A stretch of DNA of 64,000 nucleotides from Streptomyces sp. A3M-1-3 (GTDB lineage: Bacteria > Actinomycetota > Actinomycetes > Streptomycetales > Streptomycetaceae): NCBI RefSeq assembly GCF_024213665.1, contig NZ_JANAVP010000010.1, positions 62,001-126,000 of the forward strand, in the 5' to 3' direction. The position numbers and the translations under genes were made by a program. Shown here one piece after another: positions 27,598 through 37,950 of the stretch (positions are counted from its first letter, which is position 1; every line of letters starts with the position of its first letter). Under the pieces are notes generated by a model. It was not told the origin of the DNA. It saw only the letters and a program-made list of their open reading frames with translations, and did not search any database.

Positions 27598-29001
27598 CTA
27601 GTGCAGGTACTGGCAGGTGGCGCGCGGCGTGTAGAGGCCGTGCCCGGCGCGGCCGGTGAACTCCCGCTCGTCGATGACGACTTCACCGCGGGAGAGCACG
27701 GTCTCCACTCGGCCGGTGATCCGCTTCCCCTCGTACGCGGAGTAGTCGACGTTCATGTGGTGTGTCTCGACCGAGAGCACCTGCTCGGCGTGCGGGTCGT
27801 AGATGACGACGTCGGCGTCCGTGCCCGGCGCGATGGTGCCCTTGCGCGGGTACAGCCCGAACATCCTGGCCGGGGTGGCGCAGGCGATCTCGATCCAGCG
27901 CCGTCGGCTGATGTGGCCGTCCACGACCGCCTGGTGGAGCAGGTCCATCCGGTTCTCCACGCCCGGCAGGCCGTTGGGGATCTTGGAGAAGTCGCCGCGG
28001 CCCATCTCCTTCTGCCCGGTGAAGCAGAAGGGGCAGTGGTCGGTGGAGACGACCTGGAGGTCGTTCGTCCGCAGGCCCCGCCACAGCGCCTCCTGGTGCT
28101 CGCGCGGCCGCAGCGGCGTCGAGCAGACGTACTTGGCGCCCTCGAAGTCCGGCTCGGCGAGGTTGTCGGTGGAGAGGAAGAGGTACTGCGGGCAGGTCTC
28201 CCCGAAGACGTTGAGCCCCTTGTCCCGGGCGGCGGCCAGCTCCTGGACTGCCTCGTCCGCCGAGACGTGCACGACGTACAGCGGTGCGCCGGCGACCCGC
28301 GCGAGCTGGATCGCCCGGTGGGTCGCCTCGGCCTCCAGCAGGACCTTGCGTACTTCCCCGTGGTAGCGGGGATCGGTGCGGCCGGCGGCCAGGGCCTGTT
28401 CGACGAGGACGTCGATCGCGATGCCGTTCTCGGCGTGCATCATGGTCAGGCTGCCGTTGTTCGCCGAGCGCTGCATGGCCCGCAGGATCTTTCCGTCGTC
28501 GCTGTAGAAGACGCCGGGGTACGCCATGAAGAGCTTGAAGGAGGTGATGCCCTCCTCGACGAGCAGGTCCATCTCCTTGAGCGAGGACTCGTTGACGTCG
28601 GAGAGGATCATGTGGAAGGCGTAGTCGATCGCGCACTTGCCGTCGGCCTTCGCGTACCAGGCGTCCAGCCCTTCGCGCAGCGAGTACCCCACCGTCTGCA
28701 CGGCGAAGTCCACGATCGTGGTCGTGCCGCCCCAGGCGGCGGCGCGGGTCCCGCTCTCGAAGGAGTCGGAGGCGAAGGTGCCGCCGAAGGGCAGCTCCAT
28801 GTGGGTGTGCGCGTCGACGCCGCCCGGGATGACGTACTTGTTGGCCGCGTCGATGACGCGGTCGGCGGTCCAGCCCTCGGCCACGGTGGACGCGTGCGCG
28901 GCCATGGCAACGATCCGGCCGTCCTCGATCAGTACGTCGGCGTGGGTCTCGTCGGCCGCGGTGATGACGAGGCCACCGCGGATCAGGGTGCGGGTGCTCA
29001 T
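27598..29001 (-). CDS. hydA: Dihydropyrimidinase (D-hydantoinase)
   Basis: Opens the ring of dihydrouracil or 5-substituted hydantoins to N-carbamoyl amino acids. The 467-aa enzyme has the binuclear-metal site of cyclic amidohydrolases: HTH at residues 65-67 in VDAHTHMELP, the carbamylated Lys156 in SFKLFMAYP, LYVVHVS, and STDHCPF with the catalytic Asp. The start is the ATG at 29001. It is 38 nt after the aminotransferase gene and 22 nt before the LLM gene. Confidence 0.94.
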   Translation of the reverse strand: MSTRTLIRGGLVITAADETHADVLIEDGRIVAMAAHASTVAEGWTADRVIDAANKYVIPGGVDAHTHMELPFGGTFASDSFESGTRAAAWGGTTTIVDFAVQTVGYSLREGLDAWYAKADGKCAIDYAFHMILSDVNESSLKEMDLLVEEGITSFKLFMAYPGVFYSDDGKILRAMQRSANNGSLTMMHAENGIAIDVLVEQALAAGRTDPRYHGEVRKVLLEAEATHRAIQLARVAGAPLYVVHVSADEAVQELAAARDKGLNVFGETCPQYLFLSTDNLAEPDFEGAKYVCSTPLRPREHQEALWRGLRTNDLQVVSTDHCPFCFTGQKEMGRGDFSKIPNGLPGVENRMDLLHQAVVDGHISRRRWIEIACATPARMFGLYPRKGTIAPGTDADVVIYDPHAEQVLSVETHHMNVDYSAYEGKRITGRVETVLSRGEVVIDEREFTGRAGHGLYTPRATCQYLH

Positions 29002-29039
29002 GGTGGTGCGCTCCCTTTCGAAGGTACGTCGACGGTCGG

Positions 29040-30323
29040 CTACAGGCCGCGCAGTGCCGCTTCGAGGATCTCCGCGCCCTCTTCCGCTTCCGCCACGGTC
29101 AGCGACAGCGGCGGTGCGACGCGCAGCACGCTGGTGCTGTGGCCGCCGCCCTTGCCGATGAGCAGTCCGCCCTCGCGGGCCGCTTCGAGCACGGCCGCGG
29201 CCGCGGCCGGGTCCGCCTCGTCGGTGCCCGGTTTCACCAGCTCGATACCGGCCATCAGACCCCGGCCGCGTACTTCCCGTACGGACGGCACGGCGGCGCC
29301 GATCGCGCGCAGGCGCTCCAGCAGCAGGCCGCCGACACGGCGGGCGTTGCCCTGGAGGTCGTGCTCCAGCAGATACGAGAGGTTGGCCAGGCCCGCCGCC
29401 ATGGTGACCGGACTGCCGCCGAAGGTCGAGATGGAGTTGGCGTCCAGGCAGTTCATGATCTCGGCGCGGGCCACGACACCGCCGATGGACATGCCGTTTC
29501 CGATGCCCTTGGCGAAGGTGAGGATGTCCGGCGGCCCGTTCTGCCCGTGCGCCTGCCAGCCCCAGAAGTGCTCGCCGGTACGGCCCCAGCCGGTCTGCAC
29601 CTCGTCGGAGATCCACAGGATGCCGTGCCGGTCGAGGACCTCGCGGAACGCCGCGTACATCCCGTCGGGCGGGGAGGTGAAGCCGCCGACGCCCTGGATC
29701 GGCTCGGCGATCAGCGCGGCGACACCCCCGCGGGTCTGGCCGAGGACGTCCTCCAGGTCCGCGACGCAGGCCTCGATGAACTGGGCGTCGGACAGCTGCG
29801 CGAACGGACCGCGGCTGCGGACACCGCCGTGGACGTACAGCGTCTGCAGCGGGGACAGACTGGTCGGCGACCAGCCGCGGTTGCCGGTGATGGCGACGGC
29901 CGAGAACGACCGCCCGTGGTAGCTGTTGCGCATCGCCAGGATCTGGTTCGAGCCGCGGTACGTCGTCGCCAGCAGCAGAGCCGTGTCGTTGGCCTCCGTG
30001 CCGGAGGTGGTGAAGAAGACCCGGGCCTCGGGGATGCCGGAGAGGGTGGCCACGCGCTCGGCGAGCTCGACCATCGGCCGGTCGAGGTAGAGCGTCGAGG
30101 AGTGGATGATCCGGCCGGCCTGCTCGCTGACCGCCTTGGTCACCTCGGGGAGGGCGTGGGCGGTCATGGTGGTGAGGATGCCGCCGAAGAAGTCGAGATA
30201 GCGCCTGCCGGCCGCGTCCCAGACGTACCGGCCCTCGCCGTGCGTGATCTCGATGGGGCGGTCGTAGTACAGCGCGAGCCAGTCGGGCAGCACGGCCCGG
30301 TGCCGGTTGTACAGATCGGTCAC
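29040..30323 (-). CDS. Class III (omega-amino acid) aminotransferase
   Basis: A 427-aa PLP enzyme of the AGXT2-like class: FFTTSGTEANDTALLLAT, ISDEVQTGWGRTG, and the PLP lysine in ILTFAKGIGNG. In reductive pyrimidine breakdown such an enzyme converts beta-alanine or beta-aminoisobutyrate to the semialdehyde. It starts at a GTG (30323) that overlaps the amidohydrolase stop (GTGA). The longer reading from 30377 lies inside that upstream gene and is rejected. Confidence 0.9.
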   Translation of the reverse strand: MTDLYNRHRAVLPDWLALYYDRPIEITHGEGRYVWDAAGRRYLDFFGGILTTMTAHALPEVTKAVSEQAGRIIHSSTLYLDRPMVELAERVATLSGIPEARVFFTTSGTEANDTALLLATTYRGSNQILAMRNSYHGRSFSAVAITGNRGWSPTSLSPLQTLYVHGGVRSRGPFAQLSDAQFIEACVADLEDVLGQTRGGVAALIAEPIQGVGGFTSPPDGMYAAFREVLDRHGILWISDEVQTGWGRTGEHFWGWQAHGQNGPPDILTFAKGIGNGMSIGGVVARAEIMNCLDANSISTFGGSPVTMAAGLANLSYLLEHDLQGNARRVGGLLLERLRAIGAAVPSVREVRGRGLMAGIELVKPGTDEADPAAAAAVLEAAREGGLLIGKGGGHSTSVLRVAPPLSLTVAEAEEGAEILEAALRGL

Positions 30324-31162
30324 GGCTGCACCAGCCCCTCGTACGCGTCGGGGCGCCGGTCCCGGTAGAACGCCCACGTCTTGCGGACCTCGTCGATGAG
30401 GTCGAAGTCGAGGTCCCGGACGAGGAGTTCCTCCTCCTTGTCGCTGGCGAGGTCGCCGACGAACTGGCCGCGCGGGTCGACGAAATAGCTCGTCCCGTAG
30501 AAGTCGTTGTCCCCGTACTCCTCCTGGCCGACCCGGTTGATGGCGGCGATGTAGTACGCGTTGGCGACGGCGGAGGCGGGCTGCTCCAGCTGCCAGAGGT
30601 GGCCGGAGAGACCGCGGTGGGTGGCGGAGGGGTTGTAGACCAGCTGCGCGCCGTTCAGGCCCAACTGCCGCCAGCCCTCCGGGAAGTGGCGGTCGTAGCA
30701 GATGTAGACGCCGACCTTGCCGACGGCGGTGTCGAAGACGGGCCAGCCGAGGTTGCCCGGCTTGAAGTAGAACTTCTCCCAGAAGCCCTTGACCTGGGGG
30801 ATGTGGTGCTTGCGGTACTTGCCGAGGTAGGAGCCGTCGGCGTCGATCACGGCGGCGGTGTTGTAGTAGAAGCCGGACTGCTCCACCTCGAAGACGGGGA
30901 CGACGATCACCATCCCGGTCTCGCGGGCGAGATCCTGCATCCGGCGGGTGGTCGGGCCGTCCGGGACCGGCTCCGCCCAGCGGTAGTGCTCCGGCTCCTG
31001 CACCTGGCAGAAGTAGGGAGCGTTGAAGACCTCCTGGAACCCGATGATTCTCGCGCCCTGGCGGGCCGCCTCACGGGCATGCTCCTCATGCTTGGCGATC
31101 ATGGATTCTGTGTCGCCTGTCCAGGTCGCCTGGACCAGTGCGGCGCGTACGACGTTGGCCAT
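30320..31162 (-). CDS. Nitrilase-superfamily amidohydrolase (beta-ureidopropionase-like)
   Basis: A 280-aa C-N hydrolase with the catalytic triad Glu44 (GFQEVFN), Lys118 (KYRKHHIP) and Cys155 (VYICYDRHF). HIPQVKGFWEK and EGWRQLGLNGA are typical of beta-ureidopropionase and N-carbamoyl-beta-alanine amidohydrolases. It would cleave the carbamoyl product of the dihydropyrimidinase to the free beta-amino acid, CO2 and ammonia. It is the first gene of the catabolic operon, 34 nt downstream of a strong dyad. Confidence 0.92.
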   Translation of the reverse strand: MANVVRAALVQATWTGDTESMIAKHEEHAREAARQGARIIGFQEVFNAPYFCQVQEPEHYRWAEPVPDGPTTRRMQDLARETGMVIVVPVFEVEQSGFYYNTAAVIDADGSYLGKYRKHHIPQVKGFWEKFYFKPGNLGWPVFDTAVGKVGVYICYDRHFPEGWRQLGLNGAQLVYNPSATHRGLSGHLWQLEQPASAVANAYYIAAINRVGQEEYGDNDFYGTSYFVDPRGQFVGDLASDKEEELLVRDLDFDLIDEVRKTWAFYRDRRPDAYEGLVQP

Positions 31163-31195
31163 GAGCTGCTCCTTCGACGGGACGTCAGAGAGCCT

Positions 31196-31220
31196 CTACG
31201 CACGTAGACACGATGCGTAG
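31196..31220. promoter_or_regulatory. Candidate operator of the pyrimidine catabolic operon
   Basis: CTACGCA-N11-TGCGTAG is a perfect 7-bp inverted repeat, and its left half also belongs to a nested dyad CTACG-CA-CGTAG. It lies 34-58 nt upstream of the first gene, right where a repressor would act. CTACGC recurs farther upstream in two direct copies, CTACGCGATAG (31327) and CTACGCGATG (31338). No regulator gene is adjacent, so the protein is unknown. Confidence 0.6.
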
Positions 31221-31359
31221 GTGGAGAACGTAAGCCCCGTCACACCCCGGGGCAAGACCATCGCCGTTAACCGGCAGAGTCGATCATGTTTCGCACCCGA
31301 GCGGTCCACTCCGTACGCATCCGTAACTACGCGATAGCTACGCGATGCTCACCCCGGAC

Positions 31360-33306
31360 TCACGCCGGACTCACCCCGGCCACGCGCAGGGCGTGCAGCA
31401 GGTCACGGCGGCAGGCGTCGGACACCGCGTCGGCTGCCGCGAGCAGTTGGGGAACCAGCTGCTGCGGATCGCTCTGGGCGATCTGCGCGGCCTCCTCCGG
31501 GGTACGTACGCGGATGAAGGCGTCCAGCAGCGCGCGTGCCTCCGGCTCCCGGCCGGCGCCGGCGAGCGCGAGCGCCGCGGCCGCGATCTCCGCGGCGGGG
31601 CGGGAGACGCCCTGGCGCAGCAGCCGGCCGCAGTCCGCGTCGCGGCCCGCGGCCGCGAGGGCGGCGGCGGTCGCGGCCAGCCGGTCGGGCGGTAGCGAGG
31701 CCGCTTCCCACAGCAGGGTCGCCCAGTCGGCGGCGAGGCCGGCCCGGTGCAGTTCTACCGCGAGTAGCGGGAGCCGTGCGGGTGGCCACACGGCGGCCTG
31801 GCACAGGACGACGTGCGCCTCGCCGCTGCGGCCCTCGGCCCGCAGCCCGATGAGCTCGGCGACGACCGCGGCGGCGGCCTTACGGGCCTCGGCGGCGTCT
31901 TCCGGCTCCGCTTGGTGCCCTGCGTGTGCCTCGGTGGGAGCCAGCCCGCGGTAACGGGCACCGCGCGGTGTGAACGCCGAGTCGTCGGGGGCGACGGGCT
32001 CGGGCAGCACGGGCGCGACCTGCACCTCCACCTCGTCATCGAGCCCGGCAAACCGAGCCCCCCGCGACCGCCGCCTACGCGTGGCCGCGTGCGGCGCGGG
32101 GTCGGGTGCGGGTGCCGTTCGCCGGGCCGCACCAGGGGCCCACCGGGCCCTGCGCGGCGCAGCGCCCGGCTCGGACGCGGCAACAGGCCCCGCGGGCGCG
32201 CCCCCGGCCGGCTGCGGTGAAGCGCCCGCCTCGGGTGCGGGTGCCGCTTGGCCAGGCGTGGTGCCGCCCGGGCCCTCTGGGTCCGGGGCCCAACGGGCCG
32301 TGTACGGCACAGCACCGGGCTGGGGTGCGGACGCCGCCGGCGCGGAGGCGCCCGAACCCTCCCTGCCTGCGGCCCAACCGGCCGCGTACGCAGCAGCTCC
32401 CCGCTCGGGGGCGGGTGCGGGCCCCACGGGCGCGCCGGGGCCGTCCCTGTCGGCCCACCCCGCCGGCTGCGGTGAAGCGCCCGCCTCGGGTGCGGGTGCC
32501 GCTTGACCAGGCGTGGTGCCGCCCGGGCCCTCTGGGTCCGAGGCCCAACGGGCCGTGTCCGGCTCGGCGCCCGGCCCGGCGGCGGGCGTGCCATCAGCCG
32601 CACCGTCCCTGTCGGCCCACCGGGCCGGGTGCGGCGCAGCGCCCTGGCCGGTGGGCCGGCCTGGCCCCCATGCGGACTGCCCGGCCCCTCGGGCCGGCTC
32701 GGCCTCGGTGGGTCCGTCCGGGTCGGTCCACGGCTCTCCCGCCGGGTCCGGGGCCCGGAACCAGCTTTCCGGGGCCACCGGGCGGCCCGGAGTGCCGGGG
32801 GGCGGGGTCAGGGCCGCCAGCCTGGTGCGGAACTCCGCGCAGCGGACCGTCGCGCGCTCCACGTCGTCCTGGGCCCACGCCAGTTCGTGCCCGAGCGATT
32901 CCGCCTCGGGCCCCGCCGCGGTGACCCGCAGCCGGGCGGCCAGCTCCCGCTGCCGTTCCTCCGCGTACGTCCGCTCGCGCAGCACCGCCTCCAGCCTGTC
33001 CCGTAACGACCCCGCCCCGCCGGACAGTTGATCGTGCACGGCCACGGCCGCCGCGTGCAGCCGGCCCGCCCGTGCGGCCTCGTGTTCCGCGAACTGCGCG
33101 CCGTGCCGGCCGGCCAGGTCCTGGAGCAGGGACTCCACCACGTCCCAGGGCGGCACCTCGTGCCCGTCGAGACAGGCCCGCATGCCACCGGGATCGCGCT
33201 GCCAGAACACTCCGCACCAGCCGCCGCCCTGATCGAGCAGCGCCGTCATGTCCCTCAGATACTGCGCGAACTCACCGGCGGCTGCCGATAGTTGGTCCAC
33301 CCTCAT
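31360..33306 (-). CDS. Large Ala/Pro-rich protein with helical repeats, function unknown
   Basis: A 648-aa protein in three parts. Residues about 1-165 are helical and likely coiled coil (RTYAEERQRELAARLRVTAA). Residues about 170-455 are a low-complexity Pro/Ala/Gly linker containing an 85-residue-period repeat (GPGGTTPGQAAPAPEAGASP occurs twice). Residues about 480-648 form TPR-like helical repeats (AGRSGEAHVVLC style, AALALAGAGREPEARALLDA). Similar Streptomyces proteins are often labelled tegument-like by composition only. No signal peptide or membrane helix. Start at the ATG at 33306. Confidence 0.7.
   Translation of the reverse strand: MRVDQLSAAAGEFAQYLRDMTALLDQGGGWCGVFWQRDPGGMRACLDGHEVPPWDVVESLLQDLAGRHGAQFAEHEAARAGRLHAAAVAVHDQLSGGAGSLRDRLEAVLRERTYAEERQRELAARLRVTAAGPEAESLGHELAWAQDDVERATVRCAEFRTRLAALTPPPGTPGRPVAPESWFRAPDPAGEPWTDPDGPTEAEPARGAGQSAWGPGRPTGQGAAPHPARWADRDGAADGTPAAGPGAEPDTARWASDPEGPGGTTPGQAAPAPEAGASPQPAGWADRDGPGAPVGPAPAPERGAAAYAAGWAAGREGSGASAPAASAPQPGAVPYTARWAPDPEGPGGTTPGQAAPAPEAGASPQPAGGAPAGPVAASEPGAAPRRARWAPGAARRTAPAPDPAPHAATRRRRSRGARFAGLDDEVEVQVAPVLPEPVAPDDSAFTPRGARYRGLAPTEAHAGHQAEPEDAAEARKAAAAVVAELIGLRAEGRSGEAHVVLCQAAVWPPARLPLLAVELHRAGLAADWATLLWEAASLPPDRLAATAAALAAAGRDADCGRLLRQGVSRPAAEIAAAALALAGAGREPEARALLDAFIRVRTPEEAAQIAQSDPQQLVPQLLAAADAVSDACRRDLLHALRVAGVSPA
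32208..32303. repeat. 96-bp direct repeat, copy 1
   Basis: Matches 32463-32558 at about 94 of 96 positions, offset 255 bp or 85 codons, so the frame of the surrounding gene is kept. It encodes GPGGTTPGQAAPAPEAGASP and flanks in the linker of the large helical-repeat protein. Confidence 0.85.
32463..32558. repeat. 96-bp direct repeat, copy 2
   Basis: Second copy of the repeat at 32208-32303; the differences I see are one G/A in the middle and one near the end. High identity in a low-complexity linker suggests recent duplication or gene conversion, and makes the linker length likely to vary between strains. Confidence 0.85.
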
Positions 33307-33416
33307 TACCCGCCCCTGCCCACGCCCGCCGACTGGAAGCCTCCGGTCCGCAGGCATTCGACCCCAGTTGTGTTACGGGACGGCTACGCGCGGTTTTCAT
33401 CGGCGGAGCGGACTGC

Positions 33417-33791
33417 TCAAAGCTTGACCGCAATCCCTGTGTGCGGCCGCTTGCCCCGACGCGCGATCATGGCCGGCCAGTCGACGATCCAGAACCGCCA
33501 ACCGTACTTACGGGAGAGCAGCACCCGGATCGGACCGGTGTCGTCCAGCAGCCGCGCGGTGCCCTCCAGAACCGGGGCGCCCGCCGGGATCCGGCCGCGT
33601 ACGTCGCACGGAGCCACGGTCACCCGGCTGTTGTTGCGGATGCGCTTGACCTTCCAGGAGTCCGTCTTGGTCCAGACGTACAGCTCGGTCCCGTCCGACA
33701 CGGCCCAGACCGGCGTGGCGACGGGCGTCCCGTCGCGCCGGAAGGTGGTCAGGCTGACGTACGGGCTGCGGCCGAGCTCGTCGAGGTTCAT
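33417..33791 (-). CDS. PPOX-class F420-dependent oxidoreductase
   Basis: A 124-aa split-barrel flavin/F420-binding protein: YVSLTTFRRDGTPVATPVWA, YVWTKTDSWKVKRIRNN and VTVAPCDVRG are typical of the actinobacterial pyridoxamine-oxidase-like F420 reductases. Start at the ATG at 33791 (MNLDELGRSP). Such small enzymes reduce biliverdin, quinones or unknown substrates. It seems to be a single-gene unit between two unrelated minus-strand genes. Confidence 0.88.
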   Translation of the reverse strand: MNLDELGRSPYVSLTTFRRDGTPVATPVWAVSDGTELYVWTKTDSWKVKRIRNNSRVTVAPCDVRGRIPAGAPVLEGTARLLDDTGPIRVLLSRKYGWRFWIVDWPAMIARRGKRPHTGIAVKL

Positions 33792-33859
33792 GTTCGTGAG
33801 CCTATGCCGGCGCCGGTACGCCGCCCGGTGACCCCGGGGGGCGCCCCTCAGTACGCCCC

Positions 33860-35245
<1,386 letters not shown>

Positions 35246-35303
35246 TCATCGAACGGCCCCGGCTGATCATCACCCGAAGGAGTGCGCGTGTGCGCGGGGC
35301 GCC

Positions 35304-37103
35304 TCAGCGTGTTGGGTGGACCACCATCGCCGAGCCGCCGCCCCGGCGGACCCTCTCCGCCGCCGCCAGCCAGCGGCCGTCCGGCAGGCGCTGGACGCCG
35401 GTCGCCGCGCCGATCTCCGGGTTGAGCCGGAAGCCGTGGCCGATGGCCTCCAGCTCGGTTCGCAACGGGCTGTTGAACAGAGCGGGTTCGAGTTCCGTCG
35501 TCGCCTGGTTGCGCTGGCTCGCACGCGGCGCCGCGATCGCGTCGACCAGCCGCATCCCCCGGTCCAGATGGCCCGTCAGCGTCTGCAGGACCGTCGTGAT
35601 GATCGTCGCGCCGCCCGGCGAGCCGAGGGCGAGCAGCGGGCGGCCGTCCTGGAGGACGATCGTCGGGGACATCGAGGACCGCGGCCGCTTGCCCGGCCCG
35701 GGCAGGTTCGGGTCGTGGACGGCCGGGTCGGCCGGCGCGAAGGAGAAGTCGGTCAGTTCGTTGTTGAGCAGGAAGCCGCGCCCCGGCACGGTGATGCCGC
35801 TGCCGCCGGTCGACTCGATGGTCAGGGTGTACGCGACGACGTTGCCCCACTTGTCGGCCGCCGTGAGGTGGGTGGTGTTCTCCCCCTCGTACGTCGTGGG
35901 GGCGGCCTTTCCGCCGGACGCGCACGCGGCCGGGCGCCTCGGGTCACCCGGCGCGAGGGGGCTCTTGAGTACGGCGTCGTCCTTGATCAGGCACTCGCGC
36001 GCGTCCGCGAAGCGCTGGGAGAGCAGCCCTCGGGTGGGGACGTCCTCGAACGCCGGGTCGCCGACCCACCGTCCGCGGTCCGCGAAGGCGATCCGGCTCG
36101 CCTCGATGAACCGGTGCAGGTACCGCGCCGGTGTGGCCTTCGCCTTCGAAAGGTCGGTCCGCTCAAGGATGTTGAGCGCCTCACCGACGCTGGTGCCGCC
36201 GGACGACGAGGGCGCCATGCCGTAGACGTCGAGTCCGCGGTAGGAGACCTTCGTCGGGGCCTGCCGCTTCGTTCCGTACGCCCGCAGGTCCTTCGACGTC
36301 AGGTCGCCGGGCCGCACCACCCGGGTGGCCTTCGGGTCGACGGGGGGCTTGCGAACCGTACGGACGATGTCCTCGGCCAGTGCGCCCCGGTAGAGGGTGT
36401 CGACGCCCTTGCGGGACAGTTCGGCGTATGTACGGGCCAGGTCGGGGTTCTTGAAGGTGGAGCCGACGACGGGCAGTTGCCCGCCCGGCAGGAAGAGCCG
36501 GGCCGTGTCCGGGAAGTCGGCGAACCGGGCCTCGTTGGCCTCGGTCTGGGCGCGGAACGTGGCATCCACCGTGAATCCGTCCCGGGCCAGCCGCTCGGCC
36601 GGCTTCAGCAGCCGTTCGAGGGGCTTGCTCCCCCACGCGTCGAGCGCCGCGTCCCAGGTGGCGGGCGTGCCGGGGGTGCCCACGCCGAGGCCGCTCGTCT
36701 GGCCCTCGGCGAAGGCAATCGGCGCGCCGTTCTCCAGGAAGAGGGAGGAGTGTGCGGACTTGGGCGCGGTCTCGCGCCCGTCGATGGTGTGGACGCGGCG
36801 CTGCTTCGCGTCGTAGTAGACGAAGTAGCCGCCACCGCCGATCCCGGCGGAGTACGGCTCGGTGACGCCCAGCGCCGCGGCGGTCGCGACCGCCGCGTCC
36901 ACCGCGTTGCCGCCCTTGCGCAGCACCTCGATGCCTGCTGCGGAGGCGTCCGCGTCGACGCTGGCGACCGCGCCGCCGTACCCGACGGCGACCGGTTCAT
37001 TGACGGGCGGCGAAGTCGGCACCTGCGGTGGCGCGGTGGCCCCCACCGACACCAGGGCCGCGGCAACAGCGAGCAGGGACAGGCTCCGGGCGGGACGACG
37101 CAT
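35304..37103 (-). CDS. ggt: Gamma-glutamyltransferase proenzyme
   Basis: A 599-aa secreted Ntn hydrolase that cleaves gamma-glutamyl bonds and matures by self-cleavage. After a signal peptide (SLSLLAVAAALVSVGATA) come GGNAVDAAVATAAALGVTEP and GIGGGGYFVYYD. The catalytic Thr begins the small subunit at TTHLTAADKWGN, and SMSPTIVL and GSPGGATIITTVLQ lie near the end. The ATG at 37103 has GGAGG upstream. It diverges from a hypothetical gene and is not linked to other glutathione genes. Confidence 0.93.
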   Translation of the reverse strand: MRRPARSLSLLAVAAALVSVGATAPPQVPTSPPVNEPVAVGYGGAVASVDADASAAGIEVLRKGGNAVDAAVATAAALGVTEPYSAGIGGGGYFVYYDAKQRRVHTIDGRETAPKSAHSSLFLENGAPIAFAEGQTSGLGVGTPGTPATWDAALDAWGSKPLERLLKPAERLARDGFTVDATFRAQTEANEARFADFPDTARLFLPGGQLPVVGSTFKNPDLARTYAELSRKGVDTLYRGALAEDIVRTVRKPPVDPKATRVVRPGDLTSKDLRAYGTKRQAPTKVSYRGLDVYGMAPSSSGGTSVGEALNILERTDLSKAKATPARYLHRFIEASRIAFADRGRWVGDPAFEDVPTRGLLSQRFADARECLIKDDAVLKSPLAPGDPRRPAACASGGKAAPTTYEGENTTHLTAADKWGNVVAYTLTIESTGGSGITVPGRGFLLNNELTDFSFAPADPAVHDPNLPGPGKRPRSSMSPTIVLQDGRPLLALGSPGGATIITTVLQTLTGHLDRGMRLVDAIAAPRASQRNQATTELEPALFNSPLRTELEAIGHGFRLNPEIGAATGVQRLPDGRWLAAAERVRRGGGSAMVVHPTR

Positions 37104-37206
37104 CCGTACCTCCAGTCGACGACCGTCCGCGCAGCGTAACTTCACCGCACCGCCCCGTCAGGACCGCCTCGAACACGGATACGCGGTCCCGCTAGCATGC
37201 CGCCCC

Positions 37207-37950
37207 ATGACTGACGACGTGCGCAACATCGTGCTCGGAGTGGTGGCCGCCGGAATCAGCGCCTCCCTGGGCTGGTTGGCCCGGACCTATGTGTGGCGGC
37301 GGAAGTTGCACCGCAAGCAGTCCTTCCTGGGGCTGCCGAAGAACTCCGAGTCGCTGCTCGTGGTCAACCGGGAGGCGGGCAGCGACGGCGCCGTGCACCG
37401 CTTCGACGTCTTCGCGCTCCTCGAACTCGCCGCCCTGATCAAGGACTGCGGGGCGCACGCCCAGATCATCCAGCACGACACCGCGCAGCAGGGATTCGGC
37501 GAACGCACGGAGTTCTGCGTCGGCGGTCCTTACTCAAATCGGCGCATGGCCGCCCACCTTCAGTCCCTGCTGCCCGGGGTCGCGGTCAACACCGATACGG
37601 AGCCCGGCCCGGACCGCGGTTCTTTCCAGATCGGCAGCGAGCGCTACCGCATGGACGCCGGGACGGCGGAGTACGTCCTGCTGGCGCGGCTGACCGTCGG
37701 TCAGGGCGCCCGGCCCGTGTTCCTCTTCTGCGGGCAGCGCGCGATCACCAACCAGGCGGCCTCCCGCTATCTGGCACGCAACCACGAGAAGCTGGCCCGT
37801 AAGCACGGCGACAAGTCGTTCTGCCTGCTGCTGAAGGTGGTCAACTCGCGGGCGTACGGCCCCGATGTGGTCGAGCTGGTCGAGGACGTCACCCGCGCCG
37901 CGCAGACACCCGCCCCGCCCGTTCGTACCTCCCACCGAGCCGTGAGCTAG
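37207..37950 (+). CDS. Conserved hypothetical protein with N-terminal membrane helix
   Basis: The 247-aa product begins with one transmembrane helix (VLGVVAAGISASLGWLARTYV) followed by a basic stretch and a soluble domain of mixed alpha/beta character (SESLLVVNREAG, FDVFALLELAALIKDCGA, FCVGGPYSNRRMAAHLQSLL, PVFLFCGQRAITNQAASRYL). The soluble part reminds me of nucleotide-binding Rossmann-like domains, but I cannot name the family. Its TAG stop shares the four bases CTAG with the stop of the convergent P450 gene. Confidence 0.72.
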   Translation: MTDDVRNIVLGVVAAGISASLGWLARTYVWRRKLHRKQSFLGLPKNSESLLVVNREAGSDGAVHRFDVFALLELAALIKDCGAHAQIIQHDTAQQGFGERTEFCVGGPYSNRRMAAHLQSLLPGVAVNTDTEPGPDRGSFQIGSERYRMDAGTAEYVLLARLTVGQGARPVFLFCGQRAITNQAASRYLARNHEKLARKHGDKSFCLLLKVVNSRAYGPDVVELVEDVTRAAQTPAPPVRTSHRAVS

